The notes beneath the pieces are model-generated. The model made no database searches. It had not been told where the DNA came from and saw nothing but the letters and a program-made list of their open reading frames with translations. A stretch of 62,125 bases of DNA from an uncultured Flavobacteriales bacterium (lineage in GTDB: Bacteria; Bacteroidota; Bacteroidia; Flavobacteriales_G; Salibacteraceae), in the NCBI GenBank assembly GCA_937899835.1, contig CALCCE010000130.1:1-62125 (forward strand), in the 5' to 3' direction. The translations under genes were made by a program, and so were the position numbers. This document shows, piece by piece, positions 1 to 7,661 of this stretch; position 1 is the first letter of the stretch; each line of letters starts with the position of its first letter.

Positions 1-675
1 CACCCGGTGCAGTGGCACCCTCTATTAGCAGTACAAATATGTGTGGGCGGACACCACAAAAACAACCATCGATGTGGCCGGCAATTGGAAAGCTGCCCAC
101 TATCGGGTGAAAGAAAGCTACCAACCCCTGGCCATTGTGCCCGAGAAAGGAAAAAGCGATTGGCAGTTTCACCTCGCAAACGATCACCTCACCGACCAAA
201 AGGGGCGCTTGAAAATCTTCACCCTCAGCTTTGATGGCGATACCTTGTTTGAGGATCAAATGAAGTGGCAAATAGCCGCCAACAGTACCCAACCTTTAAC
301 ATCGTTGTCGCAAGCCACCCTATAGCTGTTGCTATAAATGCGGCTTGAGTGGTCTCGCAACTTTGGCAAGGCCATCAAGTGTTACACGAAGTAGCCGTAT
401 ATGCCGTTGAGCCGAAAGCATTGGCATTGCCCGTAGACGTGTTTCCCCGGGTGCAAGTAGCCAAGAAGAACCACACCTTAGAAGTAACGCTTTCGTCTAC
501 GCAGTTGGTCAAAGACCTTTGCCTGGACTTTAATGTTCCGGGCAATTGGTCCAACAACTTTTTCGATCTTTTACCCGGTCGACCGGTTACGGTGGTTTTC
601 ACTCCCAATAGAAAACTTCCGAGCGAAGACGAGCTACACCTGCTTCATTTGAATGCCCTTTTAGGAGTAGAGTAA
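1..675 (+). pseudogene. C-terminal remnant of a glycoside hydrolase family 2 beta-mannosidase, disrupted
   Basis: Two reading frames together spell the end of a beta-mannosidase. Frame 2 gives GTLY-stop-QYKYVWAD, then IDVAGNWKAAHY, the conserved segment after the LYWQ motif of the catalytic barrel, and runs to a stop at 323-325. Frame 1 resumes by 349 with EPKALALP and NNFFDLLPGRPVTVVF, the C-terminal Ig-like domain of the same family, and ends at a TAA at 673-675. The TAG at 26-28 sits exactly where the family has Trp (TGG to TAG). A frame change lies between about 320 and 348, where frame 1 also has a TGA at 346-348. The N-terminal part is off the window. Assembly error near a contig end is the alternative to real gene decay. 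Confidence 0.75.
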
Positions 676-714
676 GGGCATTGTGCCGACTGTTTTTTCT
701 CCCAGTTCGTCCAC

Positions 715-741
715 AAAAAAGCCCTCCGAAATTCGGAGGGC
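715..741 (-). terminator. Rho-independent terminator of the blaI-blaR unit
   Basis: A perfect 10-bp stem (GCCCTCCGAA, one-base loop centre, TTCGGAGGGC at 721-741) is followed on the minus strand by six T (plus-strand AAAAAA at 715-720). It lies 43 bp beyond the stop of the M56 peptidase gene. There is no T run on the plus strand, so it serves the minus-strand unit. Confidence 0.85.
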
Positions 742-783
742 CAAAGGGGATTCATCCCTGTTTCGCTTAACTGTAGGGTGGTT

Positions 784-2028
784 TTACCGTTGAGGTGCTG
801 GTGGCACTGGTGGATGAGGTGCATCATCAACCAATTTGAACATGATCGGAAGCGTTAATTGTGTCGCTACCGGAGCTCCATCTCTTACAGCAGGCTCAAA
901 GTTTTCCAGCAAATTGATTACCCGAAGTGCCTCTTCGTCACATCCGTAACCTATGCCTCGAATAATCTCAGCGCCATCAATTTCGCCGGTAGCTGAAACC
1001 CGGAATTGAACCATGACTTTGCCTTCGATGTTGGCTTCTTTTGCCTTTCTAGGATACTGAAGATTTTCGCCTAAAAACAAAGTGAGCTGAGACATGCCGC
1101 CAGGATAAGAAGGTGGCGTATCTACTTCGGCCCTGTTTTTTAAACTGCTGAGGGGTTCGCTGGCAGCATTGCCCGGCAATGGATCTTGCATTTCTGGCGT
1201 GCAAGCCAGCACAAACCAAGTACACAATACGGGCAGTACCAATGCATAGCGCCACCGTTGGCGCCAATTAGTAGGAGTTTTATAAAGCATCTTAATTCTT
1301 GTTTTTAACAGGTTTTGGTGATAAAACGCATGGCTCAAGGCCATGGCAGGAACCTGAAACGACTGGCTCAGCAACAATTCCGAATATTGTTTAGGCTGAC
1401 CGGCAGAACCATCTGCATCAGCCAGAAATTCGTGAACGGTAACCAAGCTACGCTTCACAAAGAACCAAACCGGATTGAACCAAAAAAGCACCGACACCAC
1501 CTGAAGGAACAACAGGTCGAAAGAATGGTGTTGTCGGATGTGCACCAACTCGTGGTTCACAACTATTTCCTTGGCATTTCCCGATAAGGAACCGTTGAGG
1601 AACAGGACATTTAGAAAAGAAAATGAAGGTTGCTCATCTGGTAAATACACTTCCCAATGGCTGGAATGGCGCACTTTAGCAGAGCGGAGAAACAGGCGCA
1701 TCAGGTTGGTAATTTGCCAAACCAGTCGCAGCCCCAATAGTCCAACAACTGCCCAATAACTCCACAAAAGCCACGACATCCAAGGGATAGAAGCTTGAGG
1801 AAGTGCACCAACTACCACCTCATTGAGTGAAAGTTGGGGAAGGGCCGAGGCCATTGGAGTGGGCGGCAATTCTACCAAGGGTAGCAATAGCCCCACAACC
1901 GGAATGAGCAGTAAGAACAAGCGATTCCAGGCGAACGTAGTCAGTCGATGTACACTTAGCCGATAGCAGGCATACAGAGCAGCCACCAATAAATTGGCTT
2001 CCAGGGTATAAACGAGAAAGTTATTCAT
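784..2028 (-). CDS. BlaR1/MecR1-like M56 membrane metallopeptidase with C-terminal TonB-like domain
   Basis: The 414-residue protein opens with hydrophobic segments (residues about 5-25, 36-54 and 85-105) and has a zinc-protease HELVH motif at 159-163, with a conserved downstream HEFLADADG, as in the M56 family. BlaR1-type proteins sense a signal at the membrane and cleave the partner BlaI repressor. After a last membrane segment (ALVLPVLCTWFVLACT), residues about 320-400 form a TonB C-terminal domain (YPGGMSQL, YPRKAKEANIEGKVMVQF, EEALRVI). The start overlaps the end of the blaI-like gene by 8 bp, so the two are co-translated. The signal sensed is not visible; no beta-lactamase gene is nearby. 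Confidence 0.85.
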   Translation of the reverse strand: MNNFLVYTLEANLLVAALYACYRLSVHRLTTFAWNRLFLLLIPVVGLLLPLVELPPTPMASALPQLSLNEVVVGALPQASIPWMSWLLWSYWAVVGLLGLRLVWQITNLMRLFLRSAKVRHSSHWEVYLPDEQPSFSFLNVLFLNGSLSGNAKEIVVNHELVHIRQHHSFDLLFLQVVSVLFWFNPVWFFVKRSLVTVHEFLADADGSAGQPKQYSELLLSQSFQVPAMALSHAFYHQNLLKTRIKMLYKTPTNWRQRWRYALVLPVLCTWFVLACTPEMQDPLPGNAASEPLSSLKNRAEVDTPPSYPGGMSQLTLFLGENLQYPRKAKEANIEGKVMVQFRVSATGEIDGAEIIRGIGYGCDEEALRVINLLENFEPAVRDGAPVATQLTLPIMFKLVDDAPHPPVPPAPQR

Positions 2029-2401
2029 CTTTGGCCGGGTCGTTTTGTTGTTCGCGAAGCAATCGAAGGAGTTCGTCGGTCTCTTGGAGACTTAAATTCT
2101 CCTCTTCTACAAAGAAGGAAACCATTTGCTTTAAGCTTCCGCCGAAAAAGCGGTCTAAGAGTCCTTTCGCAGCAAATTTGCTGTAGTCTCCCTTCTCTAC
2201 CAATGGATAGTATTCATGGGTTTTGCCAAAGGCATGGTAGCCCACAAAGCCCTTTTTTTCCAATATCCGAATAATGGTAGAGACGGTATTGTATGCAGGG
2301 CGCGGAGGAGGTAGCTCCTGGAGCACATCCTTCACAAACCCTTTTTTCAAATGCCAAAGCACTTGCATGACCTGTTCCTCTGCTTTGGTAAGTTCCTTCA
2401 T
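2021..2401 (-). CDS. BlaI/MecI/CopY-family transcriptional repressor
   Basis: The 126-residue protein has the family's N-terminal winged helix: LTKAEEQVMQVLW, then YNTVSTIIRILEKKGFV as recognition helix and wing, followed by a helical dimerisation region rich in Glu and Leu. Such repressors bind dyads in their own promoter and are inactivated by cleavage by the partner M56 peptidase, which is the next gene (8-bp overlap). Two AACTA...TAGTT dyads lie 14 to 49 bp upstream of the start and are the likely operators. The target could be wider than this operon. Confidence 0.92.
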   Translation of the reverse strand: MKELTKAEEQVMQVLWHLKKGFVKDVLQELPPPRPAYNTVSTIIRILEKKGFVGYHAFGKTHEYYPLVEKGDYSKFAAKGLLDRFFGGSLKQMVSFFVEEENLSLQETDELLRLLREQQNDPAKDE

Positions 2402-2414
2402 GAACCGAAGGTAT

Positions 2415-2450
2415 AACTAATTTTTTAGTTTGAAAACTATTTTTTTAGTT
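2415..2450 (-). promoter_or_regulatory. Tandem operator-like dyads for the BlaI-type repressor
   Basis: Two 16-bp inverted repeats stand side by side: AACTAATTTTTTAGTT at 2415-2430 and AACTATTTTTTTAGTT at 2435-2450. Their centres are 20 bp apart, about two helix turns, which suits two repressor dimers on one DNA face. They lie just upstream of the repressor start. Binding is inferred from position and symmetry. Confidence 0.65.
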
Positions 2451-2494
2451 AATGAGGGGAATTTTGGTGTAAGTGTCTTAAAATGAGCACTTAA

Positions 2495-3859
2495 TCAGAA
2501 TTCAATGATGCGTTCAACTTTGTTTTGTCGCAAGTAGCCGCGGATGATGTGGTGGATGTCTCGGTTGTCGTCGTAGGGTTTTACCCATTCCCGCAGATCT
2601 TCTGGCGGAAGGTGTGCTTCCGAAACCGGCACAAAGCCAAACCCTTGGTAACGCCCGTTTTCAATGAGCACTACCGAGCGCAGGTCTTCCGATTTGCCTT
2701 TATCAATCAACATCAAGTTGGGTTTTCGGTATTCCAGGTGCTGTAAAGCTTGGGCAACCCGCTCGTTGTAGCTATCGGGGTCTTCTTGTTGAAGACAGGC
2801 ACCGCGGCACTGCCGCAGCTTATAGCCAAAACAAGCATCACCGGCGGAATACAAACCGCACAACGAGTGGCACAATTCGAACCGTCGAACCATGCGTTCC
2901 AGCACGGCATTGGCCTCTGTCTTGGAAAAGAAAGAGAGGGGAGGAGTTTGATACCCTTTGATGTTTTCGATGCGCAACCGAACGAAACCTTCCAGGTCGC
3001 GCTCCGCCACAATGGCGCATTTGGGCCGCACCCGGCGTTGCTGAGAATTGAAAGGCGGTTGCTGGGTTTTGATTTCGTGCGACTCCTTGAGCAGGGCCAC
3101 CAGCTCACTGCCCGTCAATTCGTAATCCACATCGGCGATGGATTGGGCAAGGTTGGCCGATTTGCCGGTTTTGTCGTTGCGCAAATGCGTCATCACCCGT
3201 TTTTTGATGTTGTTGCTTTTGCCCACATACATCAACAGCCCCGTTTTGTTGTAGAGGTAATACACTCCGGTAGCCTCTGGTAGGTTGTTTACCTTCTCCA
3301 CATCGAGGTGTGGCGGTAGTTCCCGTGCCAACATCCTGCCCGAAGCCATAGCAATGCTCCCTTTCGGATCTGACGCAATCAATAGTTTGAACAGTTCTAC
3401 CGTAGCCAGGGCATCACCAGACGCCCGGTGCCGGGCAGTAATGGGAATATCGAGCTCTTTGCACAACTTGCCCAAGCTGTAGGAGCGGTGCCCCGGAATC
3501 AGCCGCCGGGCCAGCCGAACAGTACAAAGCCGCTTGCGATCATAAGGGTAGCCAAGTGCTTTAAACTCATTGCGTATAAAATGGTAATCGAACGAAACAT
3601 TGTGGGCAACAAACACACAATCCTGGGTGATCTTTACCAGCTGTTTGGCTACCTCATAAAACTTGGGAGCGCTGGCCACCATTTGGTTGTTGATGCCCGT
3701 GAGTTTGGAAATGTGGTAGGGGATAGGGCGCTCCGGGTTTACCAGGGTTACCAGTTCATCCACCACTTTTTCACCATCAAACACAAACACTGCGATCTCA
3801 GTGATTTTGTCGTTGGTGCTGCTTCCTCCAGTAGTTTCAATGTCGATTATGGCATACAT
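2495..3859 (-). CDS. Exonuclease (DnaQ/epsilon-like) fused to a GIY-YIG nuclease domain
   Basis: Residues about 1-170 are a DEDD-type 3'-5' exonuclease: AIIDIETTGG gives the first acidic pair, FVAHNVSFDYHFI the second block, and HRASGDALATVELF the last with its His and Asp. Residues about 193-275 are a GIY-YIG domain of the UvrC N-terminal type (TGVYYLYNKTGLLMYVGKS, KSANLAQSI, LVALLKESHEIK). The C-terminal 180 residues include a UvrC-like region with clustered Cys (CHSLCGLYSAGDACFGYKLRQCRGAC). The architecture is known as a polymerase-III-epsilon/UvrC-like fusion and suggests incision plus resection in DNA repair. It is a single gene with its own upstream region containing nested palindromes at 3899-3931. 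Confidence 0.9.
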   Translation of the reverse strand: MYAIIDIETTGGSSTNDKITEIAVFVFDGEKVVDELVTLVNPERPIPYHISKLTGINNQMVASAPKFYEVAKQLVKITQDCVFVAHNVSFDYHFIRNEFKALGYPYDRKRLCTVRLARRLIPGHRSYSLGKLCKELDIPITARHRASGDALATVELFKLLIASDPKGSIAMASGRMLARELPPHLDVEKVNNLPEATGVYYLYNKTGLLMYVGKSNNIKKRVMTHLRNDKTGKSANLAQSIADVDYELTGSELVALLKESHEIKTQQPPFNSQQRRVRPKCAIVAERDLEGFVRLRIENIKGYQTPPLSFFSKTEANAVLERMVRRFELCHSLCGLYSAGDACFGYKLRQCRGACLQQEDPDSYNERVAQALQHLEYRKPNLMLIDKGKSEDLRSVVLIENGRYQGFGFVPVSEAHLPPEDLREWVKPYDDNRDIHHIIRGYLRQNKVERIIEF

Positions 3860-3898
3860 CTGCTCTTCAAAATTAGAAAAGCATCAGCAGTAGATTTG

Positions 3899-3931
3899 GG
3901 AAAATTGGGAAAAGCTTTCCGCCAATTTTCC
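3899..3931 (-). promoter_or_regulatory. Nested inverted repeats upstream of the exonuclease/GIY-YIG gene
   Basis: GGAAAATTGG at 3899-3908 is repeated inverted as CCAATTTTCC at 3922-3931, and an inner GGAAA/TTTCC pair (3908-3920) fills the space between them. The block lies 40-72 bp upstream of the minus-strand start at 3859. It may be an operator or a hairpin; no T run follows the outer stem on either strand. Confidence 0.45.
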
Positions 3932-3940
3932 ACAAAACCT

Positions 3941-3981
3941 AAGCCCCACAGGATTCGCCAATAGCGGCACCAGTGGGGCTT
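3941..3981 (-). terminator. Probable terminator hairpin after the surface lipoprotein gene
   Basis: A 9-bp stem AAGCCCCAC/GTGGGGCTT (3941-3949 with 3973-3981) has a 23-nt loop that can form a small inner stem (GCC/GGC). On the minus strand it is followed by the weak T-rich AGGTTTTG. It lies 23 bp beyond the stop of the minus-strand gene at 4004. Confidence 0.5.
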
Positions 3982-4003
3982 CATCTAAACAAGCACGTTT
4001 GAA

Positions 4004-4627
4004 TTATTCTACCAATTGGTAGCGCAAAAGCCTACGCCGAATCTTGGTGTCGGCATTGGAGAAAAAGAAGGATTCATCGCCCACTATGCCGATACCATCG
4101 GCCCAAAAGATGTATTGAAATTGCGGATTACTCCAACTCACCGGAAAAGCCGTAATGATGGCGGTACGTTTTGCGATGACATCGAAAGTTCCGGCAGGCG
4201 TTTCCCATTCGAACCCAGGGTCTACCATTTGAGCGTAGAAATTGGTTTGGATGCTGGCATCATAAAAAGTGGAGAAGGTATCGTTGGAGATCACCGGAGT
4301 GAAAGCAACAGCCCCATCTTCAGCAATCAGTTGCTGGTTTTCTTTTCTAAGCAAACTCAAATAGGGCGCGTTGAAGTAAGTACCACGCTCTACGCGGTAG
4401 CTTTGTCCGTTGATTACCGAATCTTCATCGAGGTAGATACTATCCACATAGTTTTGAAGGGTCACTTCTCCCTGTGCGTTGGTAGAGCTCACTTCATATA
4501 CCCAATAACTGCCCGTTTTGCCAGGCGTGTATTCAGGATCAGGTTCGCAGGCAATGGGTTCGTCATCGTCTTTGCAGGCAGTAAGCACCAAGCCAGTTGC
4601 CAGCAGCAAAAAGGGCCAATTTTTCAT
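4004..4627 (-). CDS. Predicted surface-exposed lipoprotein of unknown function
   Basis: The 207-residue protein begins with a lipoprotein signal peptide ending in the lipobox LTAC. The residues right after the lipid-bearing Cys are KDDDEP. This matches the lipoprotein export signal of Bacteroidota (a Lys/Ser followed by acidic residues), which sends lipoproteins to the outer face of the outer membrane. The mature part is rich in Tyr and Phe, looks beta-stranded (GSYWVYEV, YRVERGTYF, KIRRRLLRYQLVE) and has no domain I recognise. It is monocistronic, with a hairpin at 3941-3981 behind it. Surface location is inferred from the signal. Confidence 0.8.
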   Translation of the reverse strand: MKNWPFLLLATGLVLTACKDDDEPIACEPDPEYTPGKTGSYWVYEVSSTNAQGEVTLQNYVDSIYLDEDSVINGQSYRVERGTYFNAPYLSLLRKENQQLIAEDGAVAFTPVISNDTFSTFYDASIQTNFYAQMVDPGFEWETPAGTFDVIAKRTAIITAFPVSWSNPQFQYIFWADGIGIVGDESFFFSNADTKIRRRLLRYQLVE

Positions 4628-4932
4628 GATTGAATGGTTTTTTAGGTTGAACGGGGGAGAAACGGGAGTCCAAGAATCTTAGTGCCGCTACCCAAAACCA
4701 ATCGTTTTCAAGTTGCCTGCGAATTAGTTTATTGTGTCAATAATTTCTGCACTACCGCTGCGTTGGCCTGAAATTTGAAACCAAAGAATCATGGTTAAAA
4801 CCGCTTAAGCATCCACATTTGAGGAAACTCACAACCATCAATTCCAGTAAGAAAATGGAATACTTTTTACAACGTCATCCGATTTGCCGAATCCGTACGT
4901 TACTTTTAAACACCAGAAGTTCAACCATTGCT

Positions 4933-5496
4933 ATGCCTAACCTAAAACCGAATCTTGTGAGAATCCAATTGATGTTCCTTATTGTGTCGTTTTTTATGAT
5001 CCTTCCCACATTTGGGCAAGTAGGAATGACCTTTCCCGACCTGCCGGCGGAGACTGTAGAAAACGTAAAAGAGCAACTACCCGGTTCCACCAAAGGGAAG
5101 TTTACCCTGGTAGGCATCGCCTACTCCGAAGACGCCGAAAAAGACTTGCGGTCATGGTACGATCCGGTATACAACCTGTTTATCGACAAAAGCGGCATGT
5201 ACGAGTTGATATACGATGTGAATGTGCGCATGGTGCTGATGTTTCCCGGCCTCACCAAAGTGGCAATGGACAAAGCCAAGCAAAACATGAAAGCCAATAC
5301 CGATCCCAGCCTCTATCCCTATGTTTTGTTTTATGGCGGAGAATTCAAGCCCTACAAAACCAGTTTGAAGCTAAAAGACAAAAGCAAGCCCTACATCTTT
5401 GTGTTGGACGAAAATGGAAAGATCATTTATGCCACCTCTGGCGGCTATTCCGAAAAGAAGCTCGATGAGATTGGCGAACTGGTAGAATTGGATTAG
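4933..5496 (+). CDS. Exported thioredoxin-fold-like protein without a CXXC motif
   Basis: I place the start at the ATG at 4933, since the next 27 residues form a signal peptide (LMFLIVSFFMILPTFGQ). An upstream in-frame ATG at 4819 would add 38 residues of unlikely sequence. The 187-residue protein has strands and helices in thioredoxin order: GKFTLVGIAYSEDAEKDLRSW, then KSKPYIFVLDENGKIIYATSGGYSEKKLDEI. These resemble thioredoxin-like or ATP10-like proteins, but no CXXC active site is present. A redox role is therefore unlikely; a binding or assembly role is possible. It converges with the small gene at 5617-5775. Confidence 0.6.
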   Translation: MPNLKPNLVRIQLMFLIVSFFMILPTFGQVGMTFPDLPAETVENVKEQLPGSTKGKFTLVGIAYSEDAEKDLRSWYDPVYNLFIDKSGMYELIYDVNVRMVLMFPGLTKVAMDKAKQNMKANTDPSLYPYVLFYGGEFKPYKTSLKLKDKSKPYIFVLDENGKIIYATSGGYSEKKLDEIGELVELD

Positions 5497-5520
5497 TCGC
5501 CCTTTTGAAGTAAAGCAAGA

Positions 5521-5550
5521 AAGGGCGGCATCCGTGAGGATACCGCCCTT
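5521..5550 (-). terminator. Hairpin between convergent genes, probable terminator
   Basis: AAGGGCGG and CCGCCCTT form an 8-bp stem, extended past one mismatch by ATCC/GGAT around a GTGA loop. On the minus strand it is followed by TTCTTGCTTT, a broken T run; on the plus strand by GGTATAAT. It lies between the convergent ends at 5496 and 5617 and may act on both. Confidence 0.55.
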
Positions 5551-5616
5551 GGTATAATGCTAATATCGAGTTGTATTCTTAGTACGATCTGATAAAATCA
5601 GCTCGAAATATTGCAG

Positions 5617-5775
5617 TTAGGCTGCGAGAACTTTAAGGTCAGGATATTTCTCTTTCCACATGCTCAGCGCTTGCATGTCTCGCACCGTGATGATCGTTTT
5701 ATGATCCAGCCTTACCCGAATGGTAGGGCGTGTATCTTCCACGATCGCCTTCTTACGCTTTGTTTTCTGACTCAT
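5617..5775 (-). CDS. Small basic protein of 52 residues, unknown function
   Basis: The minus strand reads an ATG at 5775, then MSQKTKRKKAIVEDTR, RVRLDHKTIITVRDMQALSM and WKEKYPDLKVLAA to a TAA at 5617-5619. The N-terminus is strongly basic; the centre looks like two strands and a helix. The reading frame has sensible codon use and its own downstream hairpin at 5521-5550. I recall short proteins like this in other Bacteroidota but know no function. The open frame on the opposite strand (5611-5796) is its shadow. Confidence 0.65.
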   Translation of the reverse strand: MSQKTKRKKAIVEDTRPTIRVRLDHKTIITVRDMQALSMWKEKYPDLKVLAA

Positions 5776-5959
5776 AATTTTGGAGTTATAACTTAATAGT
5801 CGGTTATCCCTATAACGACAATAACACCGAAATAGTTTCTTAAAAGACGTTAAAACAGCATGTAAAGGTTGGAATCCTGATGAATTTTATGTTTTTGTAG
5901 TCTCCAAAAAGCCATCATTGGCAGCTGTATTACATGAACAAGAGGCAAAGTGAATTCGT

Positions 5960-5967
5960 TAAGTTTG
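5960..5967 (+). promoter_or_regulatory. Promoter -7 box of yaaA
   Basis: TAAGTTTG matches the Bacteroidota -7 consensus TAnnTTTG. It lies 16 bp before the ATG at 5983, implying a leader of roughly ten bases. It also rules out the in-frame codon at 5950 as the start. No clear -33 TTG is seen. Confidence 0.45.
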
Positions 5968-5982
5968 CCCAAACCAAACGGC

Positions 5983-6750
5983 ATGCTACTAATCATTTCT
6001 CCTGCCAAAACGCTGGATTTTGAAACTCCTCTGGCACAACTGCCTCACTCTCAACCCGAATTCGTTTCCGAATCGGAAAAGCTCATCACCAAACTAAGGA
6101 CCCTTTCTCGCAAGAAGATTGGCGAATTGATGAGTATTAGCCCTGCACTGGCCTCGCTCAACCATCAACGGTACCAACAATGGCACAACACATTCGAAGC
6201 CGGAGAAGCCCGTCAAGCGCTTTTAGCATTTAAAGGCGAAGTTTATCGGGGGCTGGCCGCAGATACATTTTCTGAGGAGGACCTCAACTATGCTCAGAAT
6301 CACCTCAGAATCTTATCTGGTTTGCATGGCGTGTTGCGGCCGCTCGACCTCATTCATCCTTACCGTTTAGAAATGGGCACCCGGCTCCCGGTTCGCAGAA
6401 GGAAAAATCTTTACCACTTTTGGGACGATACCCTCACCAAATTCATTAACCGCGATCTGGAAACCCAAACGGAAGCCGTATTGGTCAACCTGGCCTCGCA
6501 AGAATATTTTAAAGCTGTCCACCCGCATAAGGTAAAAGGCAGAATTCTCAACATTCATTTCAAAGAATGGAAAAATGGTGAGTTGAAAGTGATCATGACC
6601 TTTGCCAAGCATGCTCGGGGCCTAATGGCTGCTTACCTGTTGCGCAACCGGATAGAAACCGCCGAGGAAATCAAAGGTTTTGATGTTGACGGCTATGGGT
6701 ACAACGATCGTTTTTCCACCGAAAACGATTGGGTTTTCACACGTGAATAG
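5983..6750 (+). CDS. yaaA: Peroxide stress protein YaaA (UPF0246, DUF328)
   Basis: The 255-residue protein starts LLIISPAKTLDF, the hallmark of YaaA, and ends with GYGYNDRFSTENDWVFTR, another family signature. Internal blocks AFKGEVYRGL, LRILSGLHGVLRPLDLI and YRLEMGT are all typical. Length matches the family (about 250-260). In E. coli YaaA is induced by OxyR and limits free iron and DNA damage under peroxide; it has a DNA-binding fold. I chose the ATG at 5983 because the homologous N-terminus begins there and a -7 box lies between it and the upstream in-frame start at 5950. Confidence 0.95.
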   Translation: MLLIISPAKTLDFETPLAQLPHSQPEFVSESEKLITKLRTLSRKKIGELMSISPALASLNHQRYQQWHNTFEAGEARQALLAFKGEVYRGLAADTFSEEDLNYAQNHLRILSGLHGVLRPLDLIHPYRLEMGTRLPVRRRKNLYHFWDDTLTKFINRDLETQTEAVLVNLASQEYFKAVHPHKVKGRILNIHFKEWKNGELKVIMTFAKHARGLMAAYLLRNRIETAEEIKGFDVDGYGYNDRFSTENDWVFTRE

Positions 6751-6823
6751 AAGCTATTTCAAGTCTTCATGAGCAACTTGGGCATCGGTCGGCTACAAGA
6801 CAGATTGCCCGGGTAGGTCGACC

Positions 6824-6831
6824 TATCTTTG
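6824..6831 (+). promoter_or_regulatory. Promoter -7 box just before the thioredoxin-family gene
   Basis: TATCTTTG fits TAnnTTTG. It ends only 5 bp before the ATG at 6837, so the transcript would be leaderless or nearly so, unless translation begins at the next ATG at 6858. Confidence 0.45.
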
Positions 6832-6836
6832 TAGGT

Positions 6837-7466
6837 ATGAAAGAGAATCGCGAAACCATGGCTCCCGTTTTGGCCGAGGCAGTTGATTACCACACCTACC
6901 GGGAGTTGATCGAAAATTTATTAGCTGAAAACAAAACTACCGGGCCCAATCAATCGGAGGCCATGGTGCAATACACCCAAATGAATCATCAGCGGATGGC
7001 TCGATGGGACAAGCGAACACAACTTTCCGAGGAAACCTTGGGGGTATTGGAAGCCATTACGCATCCACAACTTTGGGTAATCATTACCGAAGGGTGGTGC
7101 GGTGATGCAGCACACAGTGTACCTGTAATCGCCAAAATGGCCGAGTCGAATCCGAACATTGATTTGCGCCTGGTGTTGCGAGACGAGAACCCCGATTTCA
7201 TGGACCGTCATCTAACCAATGGTGGTAAGTCCATTCCAAAATTGGTGGTGCTCGATGGTGAATCGCATGAGCAACTTTGGGAGTGGGGGCCAAGACCAGC
7301 ACCCGCTCAGGCTATGGTGATGGAATACAAAGCATTACCTGATCCTCCGCCTTACAGCGAATTCGTTAAAAACGTACAGCTGTGGTATTCCCGAGACAAA
7401 ACAGTACGTATCCAACAAGAAGTAGCAGAAGGCCTTAGGGCCATTACCGTACCGGAGGTAAGCTAA
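6837..7466 (+). CDS. Thioredoxin-family protein (Thioredoxin_9-like)
   Basis: The 209-residue cytosolic protein has no signal peptide. LWVIITEGWCGDAAHSVPVI carries a GWCGD motif with a single Cys, as in the Thioredoxin_9 group, and is followed by LVLRDENPDFMDRHLTNGGKSIP with the cis-Pro loop. The helix after it (RPAPAQAMVMEYKAL) is typical of this family. With one Cys it cannot act as a dithiol reductase like thioredoxin; a monothiol or binding role is inferred. The start may instead be the ATG at 6858 (MAPVLAEAVDY), which would leave a normal leader behind the -7 box. A strong terminator follows at 7491-7520. Confidence 0.85.
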   Translation: MKENRETMAPVLAEAVDYHTYRELIENLLAENKTTGPNQSEAMVQYTQMNHQRMARWDKRTQLSEETLGVLEAITHPQLWVIITEGWCGDAAHSVPVIAKMAESNPNIDLRLVLRDENPDFMDRHLTNGGKSIPKLVVLDGESHEQLWEWGPRPAPAQAMVMEYKALPDPPPYSEFVKNVQLWYSRDKTVRIQQEVAEGLRAITVPEVS

Positions 7467-7490
7467 TTTACCTCTTTGAGTAGCAAGAAA

Positions 7491-7520
7491 AAGGCGTTTC
7501 AGAAATGAGACGCCTTTTTT
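7491..7520 (+). terminator. Rho-independent terminator
   Basis: AAGGCGTTTC (7491-7500) pairs with GAGACGCCTT (7507-7516) through one G-T wobble around a six-base loop and is followed by TTTT. It ends the thioredoxin-family gene. Confidence 0.9.
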
Positions 7521-7598
7521 GTTGTGTGCCATATAGGGGTTTCCAAGGGAATAGAAATCAATCTTGTTTTATAGTGTAGATGTTGTTGTAGTGTAAAA

Positions 7599-7606
7599 TA
7601 GTTTTG
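7599..7606 (+). promoter_or_regulatory. Promoter -7 box before the membrane-protein/regulator pair
   Basis: TAGTTTTG matches TAnnTTTG within an AT-rich stretch (7560-7660), about 55 bp before the start at 7662. No -33 TTG is found at the usual spacing, so this is tentative. Confidence 0.35.
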
Positions 7607-7661
7607 TTTATAATTTGGTTTATAAAATAAACTTAATTACTTTCGAAGAAATCAATATCAC

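Noticed and set aside
2750-3283. Plus-strand frame of 177 residues
   Set aside because: It is fully antisense to the exonuclease/GIY-YIG gene, which has clear domains across this stretch.
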